Source: an uncultured Flammeovirgaceae bacterium
GTDB taxonomy: Bacteria; Bacteroidota; Bacteroidia; Cytophagales; MED-G16
Length of the DNA stretch: 36,688 nucleotides
Direction of reading: 5' to 3'
Assembly: GCA_913046795.1 (NCBI GenBank)
Contig: CAJWTC010000006.1
Location: 1-36,688, forward strand
Position 1 is the stretch's first letter, and each line of letters begins with the position of its first letter. A program made the translations under genes and the position numbers. Under the pieces are notes generated by a model. The model ran no database searches, was not told the DNA's origin, and saw nothing but the letters and a program-made list of their open reading frames with translations. Positions 26,379 through 35,756 of the stretch are shown in pieces.

Positions 26379-29300
26379 TTAATTAATAGTAATTAATTGA
26401 ATGTTATTTTCTAATATAGTAGAATTTAATTTTACTAAATCATTCTCTTTTATGTTGTTCCACATTTTAAGTTCAACATCAATGAGTCCAATTAATTCAT
26501 CTCTAACATTGTACATTTGATCAGTTGGTTTAAAATTACCTACTGAAGCAACACTAGTTAAATGAGCAAGTTTATTGTTTAATCTGATTGGAAAATTTAG
26601 TGGGTCCTGACCACTTCTGTTTTTTGTTTGATATAATTTTTCTTCAACCAAAGTAATTCTTGAAATAATATCATTAATTGTACTTTGCACTTCAGGATAT
26701 TTATCTGATATTTTACTTTTTAAATCATTTAGTTGAGATCTAATTAATCTTATATCAATTATTGTTTGATGAATATCTGATACCTTATCTCTTATACTAA
26801 GTAAAAAATTAAATTGTTCTTCTAAGTCACCTTCTGTTGAATTACTTCTTGGATCTTTTAAAATATTAAATGACTGTTCCTCAGATTCATCATTCACTAT
26901 TAATTTTACATGATATTTTCCTGGTGAAGCTATAGGGCCTCGAAGGCTTGCTGCCCACATAATTAATCCGTCAAAGCCTTTAGCGTCGTTGTATCTCATG
27001 TCCCAAATAAATGAATTTTTTTCATTATTCACTTCTAGTTTGTTATCATCAGATTTATTATTGAATTCTTTTATTAAATTTTTCTCTTCATCAAGAAATT
27101 GTAATGAAATAGTTGTATTTTCATTTAATAAATTATCATCTACATTAAAGAAAACTTCAATACCGTTATGATGATTTTTTCCAGTATTTCTTGGTGTTCC
27201 TCTACTTACTCTGCCCATTCTATAACTGTCTATAGGTTTAAATAATTTAAATGATGCGTTATTTACTTGATCATTGAGCTGATGTAAAGGAGTTAAATCA
27301 TCAATTAACCATAATGATCTACCTTGAGTTGCTGCAATTAAGTTATTATTTTTAATTGTTAAATCTGTTATAGGAACAAGTGGTAGATTAAGTTGAAATG
27401 GGTTCCATGAAATACCGTCATCAAAAGATATATACATACCTGATTCAGTTCCAGCATAAAGAAGTTTCTCTTTATTTGGGTCTGCTCTTAAAACTCTTGT
27501 GAAATGCTTATTCGGAATGCCATTAGTTATTTTTTCCCAAGTTCTACCATAATCTTTAGTCTTATACAGATAAGGTTGGAAATCTCCAGTCTTATATAAT
27601 GTTCCTGCAGCATAAAGACCTCCTTTTACAAATGGATCAGGTTCAACACTATTCCACATAAGATATTTTGGAGAATTGTTTGGTGTTACATTCTCCCAAT
27701 TTTTTCCTCCATCCTTAGAAACATGAATTAAACCATCATCAGATGCAGCCCAAAGTAAATCTTTTTCGTATGGAGATTCACAAGCAGCAAAAATTGTAGC
27801 ATAATATTCTACAGCTGTATTGTCTTTAGTTATAGGTCCTCCTGATGGCCCAAGCTTTTCTTTTTCATTTCTAGTTAGATCAGGGCTGAATACTTCCCAT
27901 TTTTCACCTTCGTTATATGTTACGTGAAACCTATTTGATGTAGTATAGAGTTTGTTAGCATCATGCGGAGAAAAGAATATAGGAAAATTCCATTGAAATC
28001 TATATTTCATGTCTTCAGCTCCGTGCCCCATAGGATTATTAGGCCATACATTTATAGATCTAACTTCTCCTGTTGAATGATCTAGTCTAGTGAGGTAACC
28101 ACCATAACTTCCCCCATAAACAATATCAGGATTATCAGGTTTTGCTGCTAGGTGAGCACTTTCACCTCCAGCAGATGATTCCCAGTCTCTCTCTGAGATT
28201 CCACCAGAATTAACTCTGTGAGGAACTCTTTGAGTACTATTATCTTGCTGGGCAACAAGAATATTGTAAGGAAAGCTATTATCTGTAGCTACTCTGTAAT
28301 ACTGTGCTGTAGGTTGGTTCATATAGGTAGACCAATTACTGGCATCGTCATTGCTTACTTGAGCTCCTCCGTCATCAGCAACTATAAGTCTATTATTATT
28401 TTCTGGATCTATCCATAAGTCGTGATGATCACCGTGCGGTGTTCTATACCTATCAAAAGATTTTCCATCATCTTCCGATCTCCAGAAAGAAACATTCATT
28501 ACATATACTCTGTTTTCATTTTGTGTATCAGCATATACTCTAGTATAATACCAAGCTCTTTGTCTCAAATTCCTGTCCTCATTTACTTTTTTCCATGAAT
28601 TTCCTCCATCGTCTGATCTGAATAAACCCCCATCTTTATTTTCAATTAAAGCAAAAATTTTCTTTGAATTTACCGGTGAAACAGATACTCCACTTATACC
28701 CCAGAGTCCACTAGGTAAACCATCATTTCCTGAAATATTATTCCATGTTTCACCACCATCTGTTGATTTCCATAATCCTGACCCTTCACCCCCGCTTTCT
28801 AAGCTATATGGTGTTCTCCTTATATTCCAAGTAGAGGCAAAAATTATTCTCGGATTATTTTTATCAATGGAAATATCAACAGCTCCAGATCTCTCATTTG
28901 AAAATAGAACATGTTTCCATGTTTGCCCTCCATCAGATGATTTATAAACACCTCTTTTTTTACTATTCTTAAATAAATCACCTATAATAGCTATATAAAC
29001 AATATCTGGATTTTTTGGATGAATAGCAATTCTACCTACTTGCACTTGGTCAATATCTAAATTCATTTTTTTCCAAGTTTCTCCTGCATCATCTGATTTC
29101 CAGAATCCACCATATCCTGGAGATACATTTCCTCTAACTGTTTTTTCACCAGTTCCAACGTATAATATATTAGGGTCAGATTGACTAGCAGATATTGCTC
29201 CTATAGAACCCCCAAAGAAACCATCTGATATATTTTTCCAGTTTTGTCCTGAATCTGTTGTTTTCCAAACACCACCACCAGTAGCACCAAAGTAATATGT

Positions 29301-29486
29301 ATTTTCCGAATTAGAAACACCGGTTACTGATGATGCTCTACCTCCCCTGTATGGTCCTATAGACCTCCAGTTAAGGTTTGGTATTTCATATTGTGTAGAC
29401 TGAGAATTTTTTTTGTTCTTTTTCTGAGCAAATGAATCTACACAAAAGAATAATGATATTATTATGAATATAAATGAGTTTTTCAT
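26379..29486 (-). CDS. Secreted VPS10/sortilin-like BNR-repeat protein
   Basis: The 1035-residue protein begins with a signal peptide (about 1-20, ending in SFAQ) and continues with many BNR/Asp-box repeats, recognizable as SxDGGxTW variants such as TTDSGQNW, SDDAGETW, SSDGGQTW and STDGGETW. These form a large beta-propeller of the sortilin (VPS10) type. The C-terminal third (from about 770) is different and has helical segments. Family members are abundant in Bacteroidota and often labelled glycosyl hydrolase, but I see no catalytic residues to prove this; a binding or peptidase-related role is equally possible. I see no type IX secretion sorting signal at its C-terminus. It lies 29 bases after the unknown 813-residue gene and just before der. 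Confidence 0.85.
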   Translation of the reverse strand: MKNSFIFIIISLFFCVDSFAQKKNKKNSQSTQYEIPNLNWRSIGPYRGGRASSVTGVSNSENTYYFGATGGGVWKTTDSGQNWKNISDGFFGGSIGAISASQSDPNILYVGTGEKTVRGNVSPGYGGFWKSDDAGETWKKMNLDIDQVQVGRIAIHPKNPDIVYIAIIGDLFKNSKKRGVYKSSDGGQTWKHVLFSNERSGAVDISIDKNNPRIIFASTWNIRRTPYSLESGGEGSGLWKSTDGGETWNNISGNDGLPSGLWGISGVSVSPVNSKKIFALIENKDGGLFRSDDGGNSWKKVNEDRNLRQRAWYYTRVYADTQNENRVYVMNVSFWRSEDDGKSFDRYRTPHGDHHDLWIDPENNNRLIVADDGGAQVSNDDASNWSTYMNQPTAQYYRVATDNSFPYNILVAQQDNSTQRVPHRVNSGGISERDWESSAGGESAHLAAKPDNPDIVYGGSYGGYLTRLDHSTGEVRSINVWPNNPMGHGAEDMKYRFQWNFPIFFSPHDANKLYTTSNRFHVTYNEGEKWEVFSPDLTRNEKEKLGPSGGPITKDNTAVEYYATIFAACESPYEKDLLWAASDDGLIHVSKDGGKNWENVTPNNSPKYLMWNSVEPDPFVKGGLYAAGTLYKTGDFQPYLYKTKDYGRTWEKITNGIPNKHFTRVLRADPNKEKLLYAGTESGMYISFDDGISWNPFQLNLPLVPITDLTIKNNNLIAATQGRSLWLIDDLTPLHQLNDQVNNASFKLFKPIDSYRMGRVSRGTPRNTGKNHHNGIEVFFNVDDNLLNENTTISLQFLDEEKNLIKEFNNKSDDNKLEVNNEKNSFIWDMRYNDAKGFDGLIMWAASLRGPIASPGKYHVKLIVNDESEEQSFNILKDPRSNSTEGDLEEQFNFLLSIRDKVSDIHQTIIDIRLIRSQLNDLKSKISDKYPEVQSTINDIISRITLVEEKLYQTKNRSGQDPLNFPIRLNNKLAHLTSVASVGNFKPTDQMYNVRDELIGLIDVELKMWNNIKENDLVKLNSTILENNIQLITIN

Positions 29487-29515
29487 AGAACTTTAGTTAG
29501 TTTTTTTAAAAGTAT

Positions 29516-31957
29516 TTAATTTTTTATTTCTATCACAGATAATGTTTTATTAAATGTTGTATAGATATAAGAAATGTTTTTGATATGTAAGACTGATACC
29601 TCCCTCTCATTTAATATATTTTTGAATTTTGCTTCTAGATTCATATCTAAAAAATAGGATAATTTTTCTTTTGGATCGGTTACTGCAAGGAAGCTTTTCC
29701 CTTGACCTAAACTATAAAACTGATACATAAATCCACTGTTGTTTTTAAAATTTAATGTGTTTTCTTTAAAATATATAATATCATTATCAACAGATAGCCT
29801 TACATAACTTCTTTCGAGAGGATCTGTTAATATTTTAAATTTAGAATTTTTACTTCTTCTAAACATTTGGTTCTCTTTTCTTAGTTTACCTTCTATACCT
29901 ATAAAGTATGTTTTTCCCAATTCATCTAGGGCTACTATTGAAGTATTCTTAATATTTTGACCTAAGTCAACAAATATTTTTTCATATAGTTTGTTTTCTA
30001 ATTTAACAGGGAACCCACTGTAGTTTGAGCCTTTCCTGTTTTTAAGGAATATATCTCCGTTTTCAAGTGATAATAATATATAATCCTTTCCTCTAACTCT
30101 AAAATGCTTTGGTGCTTCAACTAATAGATCTTCCATTATTAATGGGTCCCAACCCTTAAGTAGCTTTCCATACTTATCTATTAGGAATGCTTTATTTCCT
30201 GACGATAATGAAATTCTATATCTCTTTGATTTATCGTAATCAATAATATTTATATCATCAATTTGATCATTTTTATTAGGGTTTTCTATTGGAAACCCCG
30301 GGAGAATATTTCCTAACCTATCGTAACAATATATTTTATTCTTTGTAGCAAAGAGAATCTGTTTCTTTCTATTATTATAGTAGTCTATAGCAATAGGCTT
30401 CGAAATAATCTTTGAGTCAATAGAATCTTCCCAAACTTTATTTAGTTTCTTATCTAATTGGTATACAATATTATTTTCATCTTGAGTAATTACTTGGGGA
30501 GAGTTGTCAACATGACTAAAGTAAATATGAGGTTTTGATATTAATTTATTTTTTGCTTTAAAAGTCAGATTGCTATCGCTCTTTATCTGAATTGAGTTAG
30601 AGTTAGAGTTAGAGTTAAAATTTATAGTAGTATAAAACTTGTTGTTTATAGAACTTAGCTGAATTGATATTATATCAATTTCTTTAAGAATACTATTATC
30701 TAAAAAAGAATAGTTTTTAGATAGCTCTCTAAAATTAATAATGATTGTTGTGTTTTGTTTTTTATTAAGATTTGATAAAAATTTTGAAAATTTTAAGTCT
30801 TTCCTCCAGAAGTTATTAGATGTATAAATCTCTTCAAATTCAATGAGGGAATTATAGCTAGAGGAAACATAAAATTGTTTTTTTCCTTTATAAATAAATA
30901 TGTTTTCACTTTTATATTTTAAACTATCAAGTACTTCTGATAGGATTTTATTTTGAATTTTAACTATTCCTTTATCTTTAAAATCATTCTCATTTAACTC
31001 TAAGAAATCATTTTTTAATATATCAAAAACAATTATATCGTGATTTAAATTTGAGTATGAACTCTTAAATGAAAACCTCCCATATTCAAAAACATCTCCT
31101 TTTATATTATGACTTATAGCGGAATTGGTAAAAAAGATTGAATTTTTGGGGATGACCCTAACCATATCATCATCAATTAAGATACTATCATTTAATTTTT
31201 TTTTATTGTTAGTTGAAAAACCACTTAAATAAAAAATATTTTCTTTTTGTTTGAAGTCCAAAAAAGTTTTATCTGGAAGAATATTAAATAAATGTTCATG
31301 ATCATGAAAAGATTTTGATAGTTCTAAAAAATTAATAAAAATATTTCCTAGATCATTTTTGACCATAACCTGATTAAATAAAGAATTGTTCACATACTTA
31401 AATTGTAAATCCTTGCTATTAGAGGTTCTGATTGCATCTTCTATAAGTATGCTATTTTTTGATACCGATATCACATCGCCTAGAATTACAGCTGAGAATA
31501 AATTGTCACCATTTAAAAATTCATAAATTTTATGATTGTTAAATATTCTAGTAGAGAAGTCGAATGATAAACTATCTCTTAGCTTTCCAATTATGAAATC
31601 AAAATCTAATTTCTTTTTGTAAGAAGAAAATAAGAGATCAAAATTATTGTTAGATGTTTTAGATAGAGATATAATGAGTTCATTATCATCTGACAGAATA
31701 TCCAATTTATTATTTAAAAATTCATCAAAATCATTTAAATCTTTGCTTACTATAGATTTAAGTTGTTTAAACTCATTTTTATTAAACTCATTAGAAAACT
31801 TTTTCCATTTACTTAGGGGTTCTTTGACCTCAATAACTAATAAAGAATTACTTGGGATTACATTCCAAATACCTAGTTCATAAGTCTCTGAATTTTTTAT
31901 ATATAAAAAAAAGATTGATGATATTATTGCTGATAAAAGAACTAATTTTTTAATCAT
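29516..31957 (-). CDS. Membrane-anchored protein of unknown function, 813 residues
   Basis: I do not recognise a family with confidence. An N-terminal signal anchor (about 4-21) is followed by a region opening with VIPSNSLLVIEVKEPLSKW. Together with a later GDVISVSKNSILIEDAIR, this faintly recalls DUF3352-type proteins. The second half, from about residue 470, contains repeats such as NKIYCYDRLGNILPGFP, NKAFLIDKYGKLLKGW and GDIFLKNRKGSNYSGFP, which look like blades of a beta-propeller of the PQQ or WD type. Between the halves is a run of Asn-Ser pairs encoded by a hexanucleotide repeat. The protein is probably periplasmic with one anchor. It is first in the minus-strand run with the VPS10-like protein, der and leuS. 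Confidence 0.75.
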   Translation of the reverse strand: MIKKLVLLSAIISSIFFLYIKNSETYELGIWNVIPSNSLLVIEVKEPLSKWKKFSNEFNKNEFKQLKSIVSKDLNDFDEFLNNKLDILSDDNELIISLSKTSNNNFDLLFSSYKKKLDFDFIIGKLRDSLSFDFSTRIFNNHKIYEFLNGDNLFSAVILGDVISVSKNSILIEDAIRTSNSKDLQFKYVNNSLFNQVMVKNDLGNIFINFLELSKSFHDHEHLFNILPDKTFLDFKQKENIFYLSGFSTNNKKKLNDSILIDDDMVRVIPKNSIFFTNSAISHNIKGDVFEYGRFSFKSSYSNLNHDIIVFDILKNDFLELNENDFKDKGIVKIQNKILSEVLDSLKYKSENIFIYKGKKQFYVSSSYNSLIEFEEIYTSNNFWRKDLKFSKFLSNLNKKQNTTIIINFRELSKNYSFLDNSILKEIDIISIQLSSINNKFYTTINFNSNSNSNSIQIKSDSNLTFKAKNKLISKPHIYFSHVDNSPQVITQDENNIVYQLDKKLNKVWEDSIDSKIISKPIAIDYYNNRKKQILFATKNKIYCYDRLGNILPGFPIENPNKNDQIDDINIIDYDKSKRYRISLSSGNKAFLIDKYGKLLKGWDPLIMEDLLVEAPKHFRVRGKDYILLSLENGDIFLKNRKGSNYSGFPVKLENKLYEKIFVDLGQNIKNTSIVALDELGKTYFIGIEGKLRKENQMFRRSKNSKFKILTDPLERSYVRLSVDNDIIYFKENTLNFKNNSGFMYQFYSLGQGKSFLAVTDPKEKLSYFLDMNLEAKFKNILNEREVSVLHIKNISYIYTTFNKTLSVIEIKN
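30594..30617. repeat. Hexanucleotide repeat (GAGTTA)4 inside a coding region
   Basis: Four tandem copies of GAGTTA lie in the unknown 813-residue gene. Read on the coding strand they give alternating Asn and Ser at about residues 447-455. Because the unit is six bases, gain or loss of a copy changes protein length by two residues without shifting the frame. Confidence 0.85.
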
Positions 31958-32044
31958 TTTAAATTAATATTAAAATAAATTATTCAAGTAAACAAAATAC
32001 AAAAGATTATCTGTTATTTTTAAATAATAAACTTTATAAATGAA

Positions 32045-32839
32045 ATGAAGCAATACCATAAACTTCTTAAAACTATTTTAGAAAAAGGAGATAAAAAATC
32101 TGACAGAACAGGAACAGGTACAATAAGTATTTTTGGTCATCAGATGAGATTTAATTTAGAAGATGGATTTCCTTTAATTACCACAAAAAAAATTCATCTC
32201 AAGTCTATTATTTATGAGTTATTATGGTTTTTGAATGGAGATAATAACATAAAGTATTTAAATGATAATGGGGTAAGGATTTGGGATGAGTGGGCTGACG
32301 AAAATGGGGATTTAGGACCAGTTTATGGCGTTCAGTGGAGAAGTTGGCAGGGGAAAGATGGCACATCTCATGATCAGATTAAAAATTTGATAAAAACATT
32401 AAAAAATAATCCTTACTCGAGAAGACATATAATTAGTGCTTGGAATGTTTCTGAAATTGAAAATATGGCTCTTCCTCCTTGCCACACTATTTTTCAATTT
32501 TATGTTAACGATAATAAGTTGTCTTGTCAATTGTACCAGAGAAGTGCTGATGTATTTCTAGGTGTACCATTTAATATTGCATCCTATGCTCTTCTGACTA
32601 TGATGATAGCTCAAGTTTGTGATTTAAAACTAGGAGATTTTGTCCATACATTTGGAGATGCACATATTTATTTAAATCATCTAGATCAGGTCAATTTACA
32701 ACTAAGTAGAGAGACCTATCCTCTACCCAAAATGAAGATCAACGAAAGTGTAAATGATATCTTTTCATTTTCGTATAAAGATTTTACTCTTGAAAATTAT
32801 TCAGCACATCCACACATTAAAGGACAGGTTTCTGTATAA
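32045..32839 (+). CDS. thyA: Thymidylate synthase
   Basis: ThyA converts dUMP to dTMP with methylenetetrahydrofolate. At 264 residues it aligns by eye almost end to end with Escherichia coli ThyA. It has the start MKQYHKLL, the DRTGTGT loop that binds phosphate, [17 protein letters not shown], the catalytic Cys146 in [17 protein letters not shown] and a HPHIKG-type end. The start at 32045 is chosen over a nearby ATG at 32040, which meets a stop after two codons. A dihydrofolate reductase gene, the frequent downstream partner, is absent. The upstream gap of 87 bases to the divergent 813-residue gene is very AT-rich and I see no clear promoter in it. Confidence 0.97.
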   Translation: MKQYHKLLKTILEKGDKKSDRTGTGTISIFGHQMRFNLEDGFPLITTKKIHLKSIIYELLWFLNGDNNIKYLNDNGVRIWDEWADENGDLGPVYGVQWRSWQGKDGTSHDQIKNLIKTLKNNPYSRRHIISAWNVSEIENMALPPCHTIFQFYVNDNKLSCQLYQRSADVFLGVPFNIASYALLTMMIAQVCDLKLGDFVHTFGDAHIYLNHLDQVNLQLSRETYPLPKMKINESVNDIFSFSYKDFTLENYSAHPHIKGQVSV

Positions 32840-32865
32840 AGAATCTTTTTCTTCCTATTAAAGTT

Positions 32866-32877
32866 TATATTTGCGCT
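32866..32877 (+). promoter_or_regulatory. Probable promoter -7 box ahead of tolC
   Basis: TATATTTG at 32866-32873 matches the Bacteroidota -7 box TAnnTTTG exactly and is followed by CGCT. No TTTG stands at the best distance upstream, only a T-rich stretch at 32846-32850, so the -33 half is weak. Transcription would begin near 32880, about 40 bases before the tolC ATG. Confidence 0.42.
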
Positions 32878-32913
32878 ATGAAGGCAAGTGGTTTTGCCCT
32901 TGATGTCATCTAA
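32878..32913 (+). promoter_or_regulatory. tolC leader with hairpin and possible 11-codon ORF
   Basis: A stem-loop lies at 32881-32901: AAGGCAA pairs with TTGCCCTT with one bulged C and a six-base loop. The same segment can be read as a short frame from ATG at 32878 to TAA at 32911, encoding MKASGFALDVI. It would end nine bases before the tolC ATG. The hairpin may protect the 5' end of the transcript, and the frame may be a leader peptide. Frames of this length arise easily by chance, so translation is only a possibility. Confidence 0.3.
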
Positions 32914-32921
32914 AAGATTAA

Positions 32922-34370
32922 ATGAGAATATTAAAATTATTTATAGTTTATTTAATCCCCTTAGTTTCGTATACTCAGAATAAATCAGTTTTAAAACTTG
33001 ACTTACAGCAGTGTATTGAAATAGCACTTGAAAATAATCTGCAATTAAAGAGAAGTCTACTTAATTATGAGATACAAAAAGTTGGACATATACAATCTAA
33101 ACTTCAGCAGACACCATCTCTTAATATATTTTCCAATTATGGTAATAACTGGGGTAGGTCAGTAGACCCTACTACAAATACCTTTTTATCTACCACTTCA
33201 AATTTCTCAGGTATTGGAGCATCATCAAATATTACACTGTTTTCTGGTTTTTCAGTAAGAAATTCTATTAAACAGTCAAAGTCTCTACTTGAAAAAAGTG
33301 TTTTTGATTTAGAAAATACTAAAAATAATGTAATGTTAAGTGTCGTTAGCCAGTACTTAAGCATTATGCTCGTTATGGATAGGCTTGAAAATGCTAGGTA
33401 TCAGTACCAGTCTACTAGAGAACAATTATCAAGAACCATTAAATTAGTTGAAGCAGGATCAATTGCAGTAACTAATAAATTAAACTTAGAGGCTCAACTT
33501 GCTGGCGATGAGTTAGCAGTTATACAGCAAGAGAATGGATACAGGTTATCTATTTTACAATTAAAACAAATTCTTCTTCTTGAAAATAATGCAGATATAA
33601 GTATTGAAAGGCCAGTCGTTGAGTTAAACCCATCTACAGTAGTTGATTCTAATCCAAATGAAATATATGATGTTGCTATATCATTATTGCCCGAGATAAA
33701 AAGTGCAGAGAAATCTGCAGAATCTAGTCTGTATAACTTAAAGATCTCTAAGGGAGGTAGATATCCTACTATTTCTGCATCATCTAGCTTTAATTCTAAC
33801 TATTCTAGTTATGCAAATAGACAACGAGATTTTTATGATGGTTTCTCGATGCAACCTACAACTATTGGTTATCTCACAAGTAATCCTTTAGAGACTGTAT
33901 CATCAATGTCTCTCGTTCCAAATGTAGTTGGATCTGATAAAGACTTTACTGTTTTTGAGCAATGGAAAGATTACCTAAGTAAATCTTTAAGTTTTTCCAT
34001 TTCTATTCCAATTTTTAATAGGTATACGACATCAGGAAATATTAAGAGGGCAAAGTTAAATAAAGAGCTTTCAGATATAAATTTGATAGAGGCTAAAAAT
34101 CAGGTAAGACAGACAATTGAAACATCATATAATGATGCCTTAGCAGCATCTAAGTCTTATTCTGCTACAGTAAAACAAGTAAGAGCCCTTGAGGAATCAT
34201 TTAGAATAATTCAAAGTCAATACGATCTAGGAAGTATTAACTTTACTGAATATCAAATATCTAATAACAATCTTGTTAGGGCAAAAAATGATATGTTATC
34301 ATCTAAATATGATTATATATTCAAACTTAAAGTTTTAGATTTCTATCAAGGTAAAGAATTAACTTTTTAA
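32922..34370 (+). CDS. TolC-family outer membrane efflux protein
   Basis: The 482-residue protein has a signal peptide (about 1-19) and the two-fold pattern of long helical segments of the TolC/OEP family. It opens with LDLQQCIEIALENNLQLKRS and has a later half with KSLSFSISIPIFNRYTTSGNIKRAKLN. TolC trimers form a channel through the outer membrane and a periplasmic tunnel for tripartite efflux or type I secretion. An insert of about 50 residues between the helix pairs (near 285-345) is rich in Ser, Tyr and Asn and should correspond to an outer-membrane loop or strand region. The gene lies two bases before the adaptor gene. A leader with a promoter-like box precedes it. Confidence 0.9.
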   Translation: MRILKLFIVYLIPLVSYTQNKSVLKLDLQQCIEIALENNLQLKRSLLNYEIQKVGHIQSKLQQTPSLNIFSNYGNNWGRSVDPTTNTFLSTTSNFSGIGASSNITLFSGFSVRNSIKQSKSLLEKSVFDLENTKNNVMLSVVSQYLSIMLVMDRLENARYQYQSTREQLSRTIKLVEAGSIAVTNKLNLEAQLAGDELAVIQQENGYRLSILQLKQILLLENNADISIERPVVELNPSTVVDSNPNEIYDVAISLLPEIKSAEKSAESSLYNLKISKGGRYPTISASSSFNSNYSSYANRQRDFYDGFSMQPTTIGYLTSNPLETVSSMSLVPNVVGSDKDFTVFEQWKDYLSKSLSFSISIPIFNRYTTSGNIKRAKLNKELSDINLIEAKNQVRQTIETSYNDALAASKSYSATVKQVRALEESFRIIQSQYDLGSINFTEYQISNNNLVRAKNDMLSSKYDYIFKLKVLDFYQGKELTF

Positions 34371-34372
34371 TT

Positions 34373-35695
34373 ATGAAAAACAAAGTATTATTAATAGCAG
34401 GCTCTTTAATTGTTCTACTTATTGCAATTTCATTAGTTGGCAGGAAGATGGGATGGATAGGAGGCATTAAGCCTATTGAAGTAGAAACTCATTTGGTAGA
34501 TTCAGGATCTATTACTGAGTTGGTTACTGCTTCAGGAGAAATTCAACCAGAGGTAGAGGTAAGAGTAAGTCCCGAGGTTCCTGGTGAGATAATTGAATTA
34601 AATATCATGGAAGGTGACTTTGTTGACGAGGGAAAACTTCTAGTAAAAATTAGACCTGATAATTTTATAAATGCTCTTGAGAGAGCAAAGGCAAATTATA
34701 ACCAGGTCAGAGCTAATCTCTCAAGTTCAAAATCAAATTTATCAAGGGCTGAGGCTCAATACCTAAGAGCTAGTCTAGAATTTGATCGACAAAAGAAACT
34801 ATTTGATCAGAATGTTATTTCTGACTCTGAATTTGAACTTGCAGAGACAAATTTTAAAGTTTCAAAGCAAGATTTAGAATCTTCAAAACAAAGTGTTAAA
34901 GCAAGTGAATACGTAGTAAGAAGTGCATTAGCAACCGTTGATGAATCTGAAGAAAATCTTAGAAAAACAAGTATAGTGGCCCCTATGACTGGTACGGTTT
35001 CACTTCTAAGTGTTGAATTGGGAGAGAGGGTAGTAGGTACATCTCAGATGGCTGGTACTGAGCTTTTAAGGATAGCTGACCTATCAATCATGGAGGTACG
35101 TGTAGACGTAAATGAAAACGATATTGTACGTGTAGAAATTGGTGATGTTGTTAATATTGATGTAGATGCGTATACAACATTTAACAAAACATTTACTGGA
35201 GTTGTAACAGAAATTGCTAGTACTGCAAACCCAAAGCCTTCAGCTGACGCAGTTACAGAGTTTAAAGTAAAAATTAGAGTTCTTAATGATTCTTTTAAAG
35301 ATTTGGTTGAAGAAGAAGGTATCAAAAATCCTTTTAAACCTGGAATGACTGCGAGTGTAGAAATTATAACTCAAGAAAAAAATAATATTGTTGTTGTACC
35401 AATATCTTCAGTAACTACTAAAACAGAGGAGGATAGTTTAGGTAACGAAGTAATAAATCAAGTTGTCTTTGTAGATAGAGAAGGTAAAGCTGAAATGGTT
35501 ATTGTTGAAACTGGGATAAGTGATTTTGAAAATATTGAAATTTTATCAGGAATTTATGGTCAAGAAAATGTTATAAAGGGCCCTTACATAGCAATCTCTC
35601 AGAAGTTAAAAGATGGTTCAATTGTAAAAATAAAGGATAGTGATAAGGGTAAAAGTAAAGATGATTCAGGAGTTTCTATTGAGGTTAAGTTTTAA
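34373..35695 (+). CDS. MacA/HlyD-like periplasmic adaptor subunit
   Basis: This 440-residue adaptor links an inner-membrane transporter to TolC. It has an N-terminal membrane anchor (about 4-22), a first half-lipoyl segment (VSPEVPGEIIELNIMEGDFV) and a long coiled-coil hairpin at about 105-190. The second half-lipoyl segment (IVAPMTGTVSLLSVELGERV) is followed by a beta-barrel domain and a C-terminal membrane-proximal domain. The layout matches MacA, and such genes in Bacteroidota are usually followed by MacB-type ABC transporter genes. Here none follows; the next gene is a PLP enzyme. The inner-membrane partner must therefore lie elsewhere or beyond the window. The start is two bases after the tolC stop. 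Confidence 0.9.
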   Translation: MKNKVLLIAGSLIVLLIAISLVGRKMGWIGGIKPIEVETHLVDSGSITELVTASGEIQPEVEVRVSPEVPGEIIELNIMEGDFVDEGKLLVKIRPDNFINALERAKANYNQVRANLSSSKSNLSRAEAQYLRASLEFDRQKKLFDQNVISDSEFELAETNFKVSKQDLESSKQSVKASEYVVRSALATVDESEENLRKTSIVAPMTGTVSLLSVELGERVVGTSQMAGTELLRIADLSIMEVRVDVNENDIVRVEIGDVVNIDVDAYTTFNKTFTGVVTEIASTANPKPSADAVTEFKVKIRVLNDSFKDLVEEEGIKNPFKPGMTASVEIITQEKNNIVVVPISSVTTKTEEDSLGNEVINQVVFVDREGKAEMVIVETGISDFENIEILSGIYGQENVIKGPYIAISQKLKDGSIVKIKDSDKGKSKDDSGVSIEVKF

Positions 35696-35730
35696 GTTCA
35701 ATTAATTATATTTTTTAAATATTTAGTTAT

Positions 35731-35738
35731 TAATTTTG
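35731..35738 (+). promoter_or_regulatory. Possible -7 promoter box ahead of the PLP enzyme gene
   Basis: TAATTTTG fits TAnnTTTG and lies 18 bases before the GTG start at 35757. No TTTG stands at the right distance upstream. The surrounding 61-base gap is nearly all A and T, so chance matches are likely. Confidence 0.22.
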
Positions 35739-35756
35739 AATAAAAGTTAGGATAAA

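Noticed and set aside
32045-32839. thyA as a recent horizontal acquisition because folA is absent and it resembles the E. coli protein
   Set aside because: ThyA is highly conserved everywhere and its base composition matches its neighbours.
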